Below are positions 1 through 7,965 of a DNA stretch of 64,000 nt, one piece after another. The first letter of the stretch is position 1. The number at the start of each line of letters is the position of its first letter. Origin of the DNA: Polyangia bacterium (lineage in GTDB: Bacteria; Myxococcota_A; Polyangia; Nannocystales; Nannocystaceae). Where the stretch lies: the NCBI GenBank assembly GCA_030430565.1, contig JAUIKS010000016.1, forward strand, positions 62,001 through 126,000. Reading direction: 5' to 3'. The position numbers were made by a program, and so were the translations under genes. Below the pieces are notes generated by a model that did not search any database, was not told where the DNA came from, and saw only the letters and a program-made list of their open reading frames with translations.

Positions 1-487
1 CCGACCAGTCCTCGATGATGTCCATGCCGGTCTTCATCGCCTCCGCGTCGTCGGTGGGGACCGTGAGCATGTAGACGGTCTCGTCGAAGGAGGTGAAGGC
101 GTTGAGGTCGGCGCCGAAGTCCATGCCGGCCTTCTCGATGAAGTCGATCAGCGTGTTCTTCTCGAAGCGGGCCGTGCCGTTGAAGGCCATGTGCTCGACG
201 AAGTGCGCGAGGCCCTTTTGGTCGTCGTCCTCGAGCACGGAGCCGGCGTTGACGGCGAGCCACAGCGACGCGCGCTTCTCGGGCTTGGCGTTCTTGCGGA
301 TGTAGTACGTGAGCCCGTTGTCGAGGACCCCGGTGCGCACGTCGGGATCCATTGGGAGCGGCGGGCCGGCCTCGGCGGCGGCGGCGGCGGCCTCGGCCTC
401 GGCCTTGGCGTGCTCGCTCTCTTGCTTGGTCTGGCCCGCGCAGGCGGAGAGGAGCAGTGCAACACCGAGGAGTCTGGATAGCTTCAT
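1..487 (-). CDS. M16 family zinc metallopeptidase, lipoprotein, N-terminal part only
   Basis: The gene runs off the left edge of the window; 162 codons are present. It encodes the N-terminal part of an M16 (insulinase/pitrilysin-like) peptidase that should act outside the cytoplasmic membrane. It opens with a lipoprotein signal (lipobox LLLSAC, Cys16), then an Ala/Glu-rich linker, then the M16 entry strand VLDNGLTYYIRKN. The inverted zinc motif HxxEH is visible as HFVEH, followed by MAFNGT, and further on DLNAFTSFDETVY, also typical of the family. The distal zinc-binding Glu lies beyond the window. Start chosen at the ATG directly before the signal peptide. The family assignment is firm; substrate is unknown. 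Confidence 0.9.
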   Translation of the reverse strand, partial: MKLSRLLGVALLLSACAGQTKQESEHAKAEAEAAAAAAEAGPPLPMDPDVRTGVLDNGLTYYIRKNAKPEKRASLWLAVNAGSVLEDDDQKGLAHFVEHMAFNGTARFEKNTLIDFIEKAGMDFGADLNAFTSFDETVYMLTVPTDDAEAMKTGMDIIEDWS

Positions 488-627
488 CGCGGGCCTACTT
501 AGCACGCGGCCCGGGGCGCTGGGTACCTCGGCGAGTGAGGGTGCTGTGGTCGTCGCGCTCGCAGGTCACGTCCCCGCGTCCCGTCGGCGTCGTCGAACGA
601 GGTAGCGAATCCTTTTGAGCGTGGTCG

Positions 628-1716
628 CTACGCGGGGGCGTCGAGCCGGTAGCACTCGACCGCGGTGTCGCGCAGGAGCCTGGCGCGCGCGGCCGCGTCG
701 AGCCCGAGCTCGTCCATCACGCGGTGGTGGACGGTCCACAGCGTGTCGAGCTCGAGGGAGACCTTATCGACCGGGAAGTTCGACGCGAACATGCAGCGCT
801 CGACGCCGAAGCGCTCGATCGCGGCGCGGAGCAGGGGCGAGAGCGCGGGCGTCAGCTCGTCCGCGTCGGGCTTGCGCTCACGCTGGTGGTAGCCGAAGCC
901 GACCACCGGCATCGTCAGGCCGGAGAGCTTGCAGTAGACGTTGGGGCGCTCGGCGAGCTCGGTGAGGCCGCGCAGCCACTCGTCGCGGATCTGCGCGCGC
1001 GCGGACGGGTCCTCGCCGAGACCGTGGAAGGGGCCGCCCAGGCCGACCGGCGTGCCGACGTGGCAGAGCACGATGCGCGCCTGTGGGAAGTCACGGGCCA
1101 GCGCCGCGAGCTCGGGCAGCTGATGGTGGTAGACCCACGCGTCAAAGGACAGGTTGTTACGGATCAGCGCTTCGAAGCCCGCGCGCCACGTCGGGTCCTT
1201 CGTCAGCGCGGGCGCGGGCGCGAAGCTGTGGACGAGCCGGTGCGGGTGCCAGGTCAGCATGTAGCGGACGCCGCGGACGGCCGGGCTCGCCGCGATGTGG
1301 GCCTTGAGGACCTCGTCGACGGCGGCGCCGAGGCGGAGGTCGGCGTAGGCGACGATGCCGGCGGGGCCGAGCGGGCCCGCCGACTGACGCAGGCCCTCGA
1401 GCCAGCGGGTCTCGCCGACCGGGTCCATCGGCCGCTTGTCCTTCCAGCCAGCTTGGATGTGCACGTAGCGGGTGACGCCGGTCGGGCGCGCGTCGGCCCA
1501 GTACTCGGGGAGGAGGTAGTCCTCGAGCGCGTGGTTGCGCTCGCCGAAGAACTCGAGGAGGTCCTTGGGGAACGCGAGGCGGGCGACGAGGTCGAGCGCG
1601 CGCCGGCTCCAGCCGAGCAGGCGCACGAGCGGGCGCTGCCGGTAGGGGTTTTTGTGGAGGTCCCAGAGGTGGATGTGGGGGTCGACGAGCTCCCGGGCTG
1701 CCGGCGGCGAGGTCAT
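628..1716 (-). CDS. Amidohydrolase-family TIM-barrel metal-dependent hydrolase (amidohydrolase 2 / COG3618-like)
   Basis: This is a cytoplasmic TIM-barrel hydrolase of the amidohydrolase-2 family, whose members act on lactones, aromatic acids and related carbonyl substrates. The first metal-binding motif is near the N-terminus (DPHIHLWD); later barrel motifs are RIVLCHVGTPVG, NVYCKLSG and MFASNFPVDK, which fit the strand-end positions used for metal and substrate in this family. No signal peptide is present. I take the ATG at 1716; an in-frame GTG at 1758 would add 14 residues (MTVDVLPALVCDAP) that add no family sequence. It is followed by a lipoprotein gene on the same strand after a gap of under 100 bases, but the two have no obvious functional link. 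The exact substrate cannot be told from sequence. Confidence 0.88.
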   Translation of the reverse strand: MTSPPAARELVDPHIHLWDLHKNPYRQRPLVRLLGWSRRALDLVARLAFPKDLLEFFGERNHALEDYLLPEYWADARPTGVTRYVHIQAGWKDKRPMDPVGETRWLEGLRQSAGPLGPAGIVAYADLRLGAAVDEVLKAHIAASPAVRGVRYMLTWHPHRLVHSFAPAPALTKDPTWRAGFEALIRNNLSFDAWVYHHQLPELAALARDFPQARIVLCHVGTPVGLGGPFHGLGEDPSARAQIRDEWLRGLTELAERPNVYCKLSGLTMPVVGFGYHQRERKPDADELTPALSPLLRAAIERFGVERCMFASNFPVDKVSLELDTLWTVHHRVMDELGLDAAARARLLRDTAVECYRLDAPA

Positions 1717-1795
1717 GGGCGCATCACAGACCAGCGCGGGGAGGACGTCAACGGTCACGGCGCCTCGCCGTCCGGCGCGCGGACGGTCGCGCGCG

Positions 1796-3073
1796 TCAGC
1801 GCGTCGCGAGGTAGATGCGGTAGCGATCCTCTTCGTCGGGGAGCACGTCGGCCATCAGGTTGCGCGTAAACACGAGCTGGCAGCCGTCGTGCGTGATCGC
1901 GGCCGGGCAGGCTTGCCAGCTCTCGACGGAGAGACTCGAGAGCGTCTGAACCCCGTCGTCCCAGTCGGCGTCGGGCGAGGCGCGCTGGACGTACTGGATC
2001 ACGAGCTTGTCGATCCACGCGTCCGGATCGTCCGGCACGGGGAAGGGGAAGGTCGACGCGAACAGCATGTGCAGGCCGTCGGGAGAGACCGTCGGGCAGT
2101 ACAGCGGGTATGGATACTCGGTGAGCTCGGCCGGCAGCGTCGGCTCGTCGAGCGCCCCGAACGCGGTGCCCGGGGCCGAGAAGGGCGGCCGCGTCGCGGT
2201 CAAGATGCGGTTGATGGGTCCGTCGAGCGTGACGTTCGTCGGGCCGCTTTGGCGTGTGAACACGAGCAGCGCGCCGTCCTCGGTGACCGAGCCCAGCGAC
2301 TCGTTGGTCACCACGTTGTCGGGGTCCCACGACGGCGCGTCGGGATCGGCCCAGGGGACGCTGATGTCCAGGACCGTCGGCTCGGACCACGAGTTGCCCA
2401 CGCGCACCGTGGTCCACAGGTCACCGTCGCTGGCGAGCACGAGCTCGTGCTCGCCGATCGCTCGAGGTTTGTCGAAGGAGAGCTCGAGCCCCGGCCAGCT
2501 CGCGATCTGTGAGCCGGCTTCAAAGGAGTCCATCAACGTGTCTCGAGTCGCCATGAACGGGCGGTTGCCGTTGGGCGTGTCCGCCGAGTACCAGAGCGTG
2601 AGCCCATCGCTCGACATCCCTGGCTCGCGCGGGTTCTCGCCGAGGCCAGGGCTGTTGATCTCGGTGATCATCCAGACGTTCGGATCCTTCTCCCAGCAGT
2701 CCAGCTGCGGCGAGCCGGTCGTCTCGCCGCTCGTGTCATCGGTCGCGTCGCTTGTCTCGCCGCTGGTCTCGCCGCTGGTCTCGCCGCTGGTCTCGCCGCC
2801 CGCGGTGCTCGTGTCGCTCGTGGTGCTCGCGCCGGTCGACGGGCCCGCGCTCGAGGCGTCATCCGTCGATTCGCTCGTCTCGTCGGACCCTGCGTCGGTC
2901 GTGTGGGTCGCCGATGACGCGCCGCCAGAAAGCCCGGCGGTCAGTCGGCCCTCGTTCGGCGCCCCGCAGGCCGCGAGCGCGAGGAGCGAGGCGGTGAAGC
3001 GAAGCGGGCGCGAGCGCGTGCGTCGTGACCTCAGACGATGACGATCGTGACGATGACATTGCTGATGAGACAC
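1796..3073 (-). CDS. Lipoprotein with Ser/Thr/Glu-rich linker and PD40/TolB-like beta-propeller region
   Basis: This is an exported lipoprotein of unknown role. An Arg-rich n-region is followed by a hydrophobic stretch and lipobox LALAAC. Then comes about 80 residues of low-complexity Ser/Thr/Glu linker containing GETS repeats, and a globular domain of about 290 residues. The domain has repeats of the PD40/WD40-like type (EPGMSSDGLTLWYSAD, CPTVSPDGLHMLFAS, CPAAITHDGCQLVFTR), as in TolB-like propellers. The start is uncertain: I take GTG at 3073; the reading frame is open further up to an ATG at 3109, which would give an unusually long n-region. Linkers of this type are common in myxobacterial surface proteins. 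Confidence 0.72.
   Translation of the reverse strand: MSHQQCHRHDRHRLRSRRTRSRPLRFTASLLALAACGAPNEGRLTAGLSGGASSATHTTDAGSDETSESTDDASSAGPSTGASTTSDTSTAGGETSGETSGETSGETSDATDDTSGETTGSPQLDCWEKDPNVWMITEINSPGLGENPREPGMSSDGLTLWYSADTPNGNRPFMATRDTLMDSFEAGSQIASWPGLELSFDKPRAIGEHELVLASDGDLWTTVRVGNSWSEPTVLDISVPWADPDAPSWDPDNVVTNESLGSVTEDGALLVFTRQSGPTNVTLDGPINRILTATRPPFSAPGTAFGALDEPTLPAELTEYPYPLYCPTVSPDGLHMLFASTFPFPVPDDPDAWIDKLVIQYVQRASPDADWDDGVQTLSSLSVESWQACPAAITHDGCQLVFTRNLMADVLPDEEDRYRIYLATR
2754..2800 (+). repeat. Tandem 12-bp repeat in the lipoprotein linker
   Basis: About four near-perfect copies of GTCTCGCCGCTG lie in tandem inside the lipoprotein gene on the other strand, encoding GETS repeats. The unit is a multiple of three, so copy-number change would alter linker length without a frameshift. 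Confidence 0.85.
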
Positions 3074-3175
3074 ACTCAGAAACTTGCATATACCGGCGCG
3101 CGTGTACAACCAACCGTGTGCAGCGCGAGCGCGCGCGCGATATCGGTCGCGCGACGACGCGGCGCGAGCTCGTCG

Positions 3176-5470
3176 TCAGCCCGCGGCGCCGGACGCTCGC
3201 CCGTCGCTCGCGCCCGACGCCGCGGGGGCGTAGCGGTGGAGCGCGGCCGCGAGTGCGTCGACACGAATCGGCTTGCTGACGTAGCTGTCCATCCCGGCGG
3301 CGAGGCACTCGTCGCGGTCCCCCTCCATCGCGCGCGCGGTCATCGCGACGATCGGCGTGTACGAGCCGTCTCGGCGCTCGCGCTCGCGGACCGCGGCGGT
3401 CGTTTCGAAGCCGTCCATCTCGGGCATCTGGACGTCCATGAAGATGACCTGGAAGCGCTCGCGCGAGAGGATCGTGAGCGCCTCGGCGCCGCTCGACGCG
3501 GCGGACGGGTCACAGCCCAGCCGGCGCAGCAGCCCGAGCGCGACCTTCTGATTCACCAAGCTGTCCTCGACGATCAGCACGCGCGGGCGGACGCGCTCGT
3601 CGGCCGCGCTCGCGGTGCCGTTGGCCTTCGCTCGCGGCGCGGGCGTCTCCCCGGCGACCGGCGCGGCCTCCCCGTCGCGGGTGGTGTAGCGGGTGAGCAG
3701 CGGGAGCGTCGCGCCGCGCTGTCGCGCCTCCCAGCCGGTCACGAGCAGGCGCAGCAGGTCCGCGCGGTGGATCGGCTTGATCAGGTAGCCGGCCACGCCG
3801 GCGTTGGTGAGCGCGGTCGTGTCGCCGCGGCGCGAGACCGAGGTCAACATGATCAGCATCGGGCTCTCGTCGCCGTAGGCGGCGCGGATCTGTCGCGCGA
3901 GCGCGATGCCGTCGAGCTCCGGCATCATGTAGTCCACCAGCGCGATCTGGTGGAGCTCCCCGCGCGCGCGCGCGGCCGCGAGCAGCGCGAGCGCGTCGGG
4001 CCCGGACTCCGCGCTCTCGCAGCGCATCCCCCAGCTCGCGGCGTGCTCCGTGAGGATCTGTCTGTTGATCGGGTGGTCGTCGACGACGAGCACGCGCAGG
4101 CCCTGCAGCGTTTGTGGCGAGCACGCCTCGGCGGGCGGCGACGGGTTGCGCGGGAGCTCGAGCTCGATCCAGAACCGGGAGCCGACCCCGACGTCGCTCT
4201 CGACCCCGACCTCGCCGCCCATGCGCGTGGCGAGCTCCCGCGTGATGGCGAGGCCGAGCCCGGTGCCGCCGTACTTCCTCGTCGTCGACGCGTCGGCCTG
4301 GGTGAATTTGCCGAACACGTCGCGCAGCTTGCTCGCCGGGATCCCGATGCCGGTGTCCTCGACGGCGAAGCGGACGCGCGCGGACTGCTCGTCGGCGCGC
4401 GGGCACGTGACGGCGACGAGCACGTGCCCGCGCTCGGTGAACTTGATCGCGTTCCCGAGCAGGTTGAGCAGCATCTGGCGGATGCGGCCCGCGTCCCCGA
4501 TCAAGTGTCGCGGCGTCGCGGGATCGTAGCGGACGAGGAGCTCGAGCTGCTTCGTCTCGGTCCGCAGCGCGACCTGATCGACGGTGTCCTCGACGGCCGC
4601 GAGCAGGTCGAAGGGGAGCGGTTCGAACACGAGCTCGCCAGACTCCACGCGCGCGAGGTCGAGGATGTCGTTGATGATCGTCAGCAGCGCGTTCGCGGAG
4701 TCGTGCGCGGTCTTGACGTACTCGCGCTCGCTCTCGCCGAGCTCGCTGCCCTGGAGGAGCTCGAGCATGCCGATCACGCCGTTCATCGGCGTGCGGATCT
4801 CGTGGCTGGTGTTGGCGAGGAACTGGCTCTTGGCCTCGTTGGCCGCGTTCGCGGCGTTCAGCGCCGTCGTCAGCTGCGCGACCGCGCGCCCGCGCGTCAC
4901 GTAGAAGTGCCCGATCATCAGCGTCATCACCGTCACGACGACGACGCGCAGGAGGTCGCGGACGCCGTGCGCGACGTCTGGCGCGAGCTGTGCGGGCGGC
5001 GCGTGGGACCACGGCGAGAGCGGCTCGAGCGCGAAGGTCGTGAGCACCAGCGCCGCGATGCCGAGCGCCGCGAAGGCGAACGCGCGACGCGAGCCGCCGC
5101 GCTCGAAGACCATGAAGGGCAGCCCGATGAGCACGACGTGCCCGAACTCGAAGACGCCCGGCCCGACCAGCGCGTTGAGGCTCACGACCGCGAGGTTGAG
5201 CCAGAGCACGATCCAGGCGGCCGCCGCGCGGTAGCGCCCCCGCGCCGCCAGCCTCGGCGTCACGAGCAGCCCGGCGATGAAGCTGTAGACGACCGCGCTC
5301 AGCAGCGCCTGTCCGCTGAGCCAGAGCGCGGTCCCGATGACGGTGGCGGCCGTCGAGCACAGCAGCGCGCAGCGGCACGCGAGCGCGACCCCCTCCCGCC
5401 ACTCCTCCGGCGTCGAGGCGGCGGCGTCGAGTCCGAACAGCCGGCGGAGCGGATGGATGAGCGTTCGCAT
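3176..5470 (-). CDS. Membrane hybrid sensor histidine kinase with two receiver domains
   Basis: The 764-residue protein has an N-terminal membrane region with about six hydrophobic segments (residues 28-190), a short coiled linker, a HisKA domain with phospho-acceptor His223 in SHEIRTPMNG, and a HATPase_c domain with N box (LLGNAIKF), G1 (DTGIGIP) and G2 (GGTGLGLAI). Two receiver domains follow: the first with Asp513 in LVDYMMPELDG and Lys in LIKPI, the second with Asp679 in FMDVQMPEMDG and the Lys in VSKPI. Both keep the acidic pair (VDD, VED). There is no Hpt domain, so phosphotransfer to a DNA-binding regulator would need a separate Hpt protein such as the one at 17086-17454. No sensory domain other than the membrane segments is seen. 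It lies 102 bases downstream of the adenylate cyclase on the same strand. The ATG start has no close rival. Confidence 0.93.
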   Translation of the reverse strand: MRTLIHPLRRLFGLDAAASTPEEWREGVALACRCALLCSTAATVIGTALWLSGQALLSAVVYSFIAGLLVTPRLAARGRYRAAAAWIVLWLNLAVVSLNALVGPGVFEFGHVVLIGLPFMVFERGGSRRAFAFAALGIAALVLTTFALEPLSPWSHAPPAQLAPDVAHGVRDLLRVVVVTVMTLMIGHFYVTRGRAVAQLTTALNAANAANEAKSQFLANTSHEIRTPMNGVIGMLELLQGSELGESEREYVKTAHDSANALLTIINDILDLARVESGELVFEPLPFDLLAAVEDTVDQVALRTETKQLELLVRYDPATPRHLIGDAGRIRQMLLNLLGNAIKFTERGHVLVAVTCPRADEQSARVRFAVEDTGIGIPASKLRDVFGKFTQADASTTRKYGGTGLGLAITRELATRMGGEVGVESDVGVGSRFWIELELPRNPSPPAEACSPQTLQGLRVLVVDDHPINRQILTEHAASWGMRCESAESGPDALALLAAARARGELHQIALVDYMMPELDGIALARQIRAAYGDESPMLIMLTSVSRRGDTTALTNAGVAGYLIKPIHRADLLRLLVTGWEARQRGATLPLLTRYTTRDGEAAPVAGETPAPRAKANGTASAADERVRPRVLIVEDSLVNQKVALGLLRRLGCDPSAASSGAEALTILSRERFQVIFMDVQMPEMDGFETTAAVRERERRDGSYTPIVAMTARAMEGDRDECLAAGMDSYVSKPIRVDALAAALHRYAPAASGASDGRASGAAG

Positions 5471-5538
5471 GTGCCCGCGCGTTTCACCGAGGCTCGGTGT
5501 AGGGTGCAGTCGACGATAGTAGCCTATCGGTCTTTATA

Positions 5539-5546
5539 GACATGTC
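5539..5546. promoter_or_regulatory. GACATGTC palindrome upstream of the hybrid histidine kinase
   Basis: Perfect 8-bp palindrome about 70 bases before the kinase start. Reading on the minus strand it is followed by TATAAAG and, further on, a TACTAT that could be a -10 element. The same palindrome occurs at 17450, 17634 and 24139, each time between genes or at a start codon. Confidence 0.35.
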
Positions 5547-5572
5547 CGAGAACGCGCGTGGGGGCGCCGCGC

Positions 5573-6904
5573 TCAGCCGGCTCGCGGGCCGAGGAGGAAG
5601 TACGCCTTCATCTCGCCCTTGCCCTTGACCGCGATCACGCCGCGCTCTTCGAAGTCGAACTCGTCCTTGAGCATCTCGTAGACCGCCTCGGTCACCTGGA
5701 TGCGGCCGGGGACGCCGTGGGACTCCATGCGGCTGGCGACGTTGACGGTGTCGCCCCACAGGTCGAAGGCGAATTTGCGCACGCCGATGACGCCGGCGAC
5801 GACCGGGCCGCAGTGCAGGCCGGTGCGCACGGCGATGGCGCCCAGGTCGACGGTCTCGAGGTTGCGGGTCGTCTCGCGCAGGTCGAGCGCGAACATCGCG
5901 AGCCTGCGCGCGTGGTCGGGCGTGTAGGTCGGGATGCCGGCGGCGACCATGTACGCGTCGCCGATCGTCTTGATCTTCTCGACGCCGTGCTTCTCCACGA
6001 GGTGATCGATCTCGGTGAAGACCGCGTTGAGCGAGCGGACGATGTCCTCGGGCGTGGCGCGCTCGGACAGGCGCGTGAAGCCGACGATGTCGACGAAGAG
6101 CACCGAGGCCTCGTCGAAGCGGTCGGCGATCATCTTCTCGCCGGAGTTGAGGCGCTCGACGATCTTGGCCGGGAGCACGTTGTGCAGCAGCTCCGAGACC
6201 TGCTCTTTCTCGGCCGAGAGCAGCAGGGACTTGCTGAAGTCGCGACGGCGCGCGAACGCGAGCTGACGGGCGACGAAGGCGCTCGCGAGCGAGACGAGCG
6301 CGAGCAGCATCATCGACTCCGTGACCGCGAGCGCGTCGGACTGCGTGGCGTAGCCAACCGCGCCGTGGATCACGAGCAGGGCGACGCCGCCGATCAGGCC
6401 GACCGCGTAGCGGTAGGGGATGAACAGGAAGTTGACGACCATCATGATGATGGCCGTGTTGCTCATCAGCCCGAAGTCTTTGTTAGGCAGCAGCGCGACC
6501 GCGGTCTCGAGCGCGATGAGCGGCCCGATGGGGACGAACCACAGCGAGTTGATCAGCCGCGTCGTCGAGACCCCGCGGTAGGAGCTGGCGTAGGCGGCGA
6601 CGAGCACGAGGATGCCGATGATCTTCGCGGCGAGGTCGATCCTAAAGGCGGGCGAGTCGCCGAGGGTGAGGTAGTCGATCGGCAGGATCAGCATGAAGCC
6701 GATGACGCCGATCGTGCTGATGAAGCGCAGCTGGCGGGTCGTCGCGGCGCGGCGGTGGTCGAGGAACGCGTCCTCGAGCGCGCGATCGTAGAATTCGCCG
6801 GTGATCGGGTTGAGCGTCTGGCCGCCGTCGTGGAGTCGATCGGCGAGCGAGCTCTCGAGCTTCACGCGGATCGAGGACTCCGCACTTGGATGTCCTGCAT
6901 GCAC
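5573..6904 (-). CDS. Membrane-anchored class III adenylate cyclase
   Basis: Makes cyclic AMP from ATP. The first 215 residues contain six or so hydrophobic segments (roughly 60-80, 94-108, 120-140, 148-163, 167-185, 195-212), then a linker with the VSELLHNVLP motif common in membrane cyclases, then a class III catalytic domain (about 262-440). Key residues are all present: metal-binding Asp272 (VDIVGFT) and Asp316 (KTIGDAYM), substrate-specifying Lys312 and Asp381 (FDLWG, the Asp form that favours ATP over GTP), and transition-state Asn388/Arg392 (NVASRM). A single chain carries all of them, so it should work as a homodimer. It is transcribed towards the hybrid kinase 102 bases downstream and could share its transcript. 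The membrane part may be the sensor; its ligand is unknown. Confidence 0.93.
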   Translation of the reverse strand: MHAGHPSAESSIRVKLESSLADRLHDGGQTLNPITGEFYDRALEDAFLDHRRAATTRQLRFISTIGVIGFMLILPIDYLTLGDSPAFRIDLAAKIIGILVLVAAYASSYRGVSTTRLINSLWFVPIGPLIALETAVALLPNKDFGLMSNTAIIMMVVNFLFIPYRYAVGLIGGVALLVIHGAVGYATQSDALAVTESMMLLALVSLASAFVARQLAFARRRDFSKSLLLSAEKEQVSELLHNVLPAKIVERLNSGEKMIADRFDEASVLFVDIVGFTRLSERATPEDIVRSLNAVFTEIDHLVEKHGVEKIKTIGDAYMVAAGIPTYTPDHARRLAMFALDLRETTRNLETVDLGAIAVRTGLHCGPVVAGVIGVRKFAFDLWGDTVNVASRMESHGVPGRIQVTEAVYEMLKDEFDFEERGVIAVKGKGEMKAYFLLGPRAG

Positions 6905-7040
6905 GGACGCGGCAAGCTTACCTGACGCGCCGAGACGGCCGTCGTCTCGCGCGCGCGTTCAAAACCGCACCGCGTCGCGCTGCGGCGTTCGGAAGCGCTC
7001 CACGAGCACGGGGCGGGGCGTGATATTCGTACCGCGGCGC

Positions 7041-7526
7041 ATGACCTACTCGATCGCGGCGGCAACGGTGATGGACGCGGGGCGGCTCGCGCGGCTCAAC
7101 AACCACGGCGTTCATCAGCGGCACCACGCGCGGCGGCCCGACGTGTTCAAGGCGGCGCGCGAGGATGAGCTGACGCGGTGGTTTGAAGCGACGCTGGCGC
7201 GCGCCGAGGCCTCGGCGTGGATCGCCTCGCGGGGCGGCGACGACCTCGGCTACGTGCTGAGCTTTGAGCAGTCGCGCCCGGAGAGCCCGTTCACGTCCAC
7301 GCGGCGTTGGTGTCAGATCGACCAGGTCGCGGTGCTCCCGGCGGCGCGCGGCCGCGGCGTCGCGCGGGCGCTGATCGAGGCCGCGATCGAGCGGGCGCGC
7401 GGGCGCGGGATCGAGCGAGTCGAGCTGACGGTGTGGAGCTTCAACGCGGACGCGCGCGCGGCGTTTGAGCGCCTCGGCTTTCGGGCCCAGCTGCTGCGGA
7501 TGGAGCGGGCGATCGAGTCACCGTGA
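7041..7526 (+). CDS. GNAT-family N-acetyltransferase
   Basis: A 161-residue single-domain acetyltransferase that would move an acetyl group from acetyl-CoA to an amine on a small molecule or protein. The acetyl-CoA pyrophosphate loop is visible as AARGRGVARALIEAA, preceded by the strand WCQIDQVAVLP, and followed by VELTVWSFNADARAAFERLGF, the usual end of motif B. The start at 7041 is chosen because it opens directly into the GNAT fold (MTYSIAAATVMDAGRLARL); the frame is open upstream to 6801 but that part overlaps the promoter side of the cyclase gene and has no family sequence. The stop overlaps the start region of the next gene. Substrate unknown. Confidence 0.88.
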   Translation: MTYSIAAATVMDAGRLARLNNHGVHQRHHARRPDVFKAAREDELTRWFEATLARAEASAWIASRGGDDLGYVLSFEQSRPESPFTSTRRWCQIDQVAVLPAARGRGVARALIEAAIERARGRGIERVELTVWSFNADARAAFERLGFRAQLLRMERAIESP

Positions 7527-7534
7527 GCGGGGAC

Positions 7535-7540
7535 GGAGGA
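7535..7540 (+). promoter_or_regulatory. Shine-Dalgarno site deciding the start of the next gene
   Basis: GGAGGA six bases before GTG 7547. It favours this GTG over the GTG at 7523 that overlaps the acetyltransferase stop codon. Confidence 0.6.
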
Positions 7541-7546
7541 GACGTT

Positions 7547-7960
7547 GTGAGCGCGCGCGAGCGAAGCGGCCCCGGCGTGAGCCCCTACGATACCTACGCG
7601 TCGTCCGCCTCTCGCTTCCTCATCGAGCTCGCGGCGTGGGTCGGCGCTCCGTGGGCCGCGGTCGACGTCGTCGGCGCGTGGTGGGCCGCGATCCCGACCG
7701 CGCTCGTGCTGCTCCTGCTGCCCGGGCTCTTCAACACGCCTGGCGACAAGAACATCACGGGGAGCCCGACCCCGGGCCCAATTCGGATCTGCGTCGAGGC
7801 GCTGCTGCTCGCGGCCGCGGTCTACGGCGCGTGGCGGGTGTGGCCGCCTTGGCTCGCGGTCGCGGTGTCCGTGGCGGGGGGGTTGATGATCGTCAGCGGC
7901 GTCCCGCGATATCGGTGGCTGATACAGGGCGCGCCGCCGGTCGAGCCTGAAGCGCGCTGA
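7547..7960 (+). CDS. Small integral membrane protein, YrdB/DUF2568-like
   Basis: A 137-residue protein with four hydrophobic stretches: FLIELAAWVGAPWAAV, IPTALVLLLLPGLF, ICVEALLLAAAVYGAW and WLAVAVSVAGGLMIVSGV. The layout, with RFLIELAAW near the start, a short polar loop containing Pro/Gly, and a charged membrane helix (RICVEALLL), resembles the YrdB (DUF2568) family of unknown function; this similarity is by eye. It follows the acetyltransferase with 20 bases between stop and start, so the two are probably co-transcribed. It converges with the beta-prime-like gene on the other strand, with five bases between their stop codons. Confidence 0.7.
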   Translation: MSARERSGPGVSPYDTYASSASRFLIELAAWVGAPWAAVDVVGAWWAAIPTALVLLLLPGLFNTPGDKNITGSPTPGPIRICVEALLLAAAVYGAWRVWPPWLAVAVSVAGGLMIVSGVPRYRWLIQGAPPVEPEAR

Positions 7961-7965
7961 GGCGG

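Noticed and set aside
3038..5539. 833-codon open frame on the plus strand
   Set aside because: Antisense to the hybrid histidine kinase; Arg/Glu/Asp/His-rich without any domain. A typical high-G+C shadow frame.
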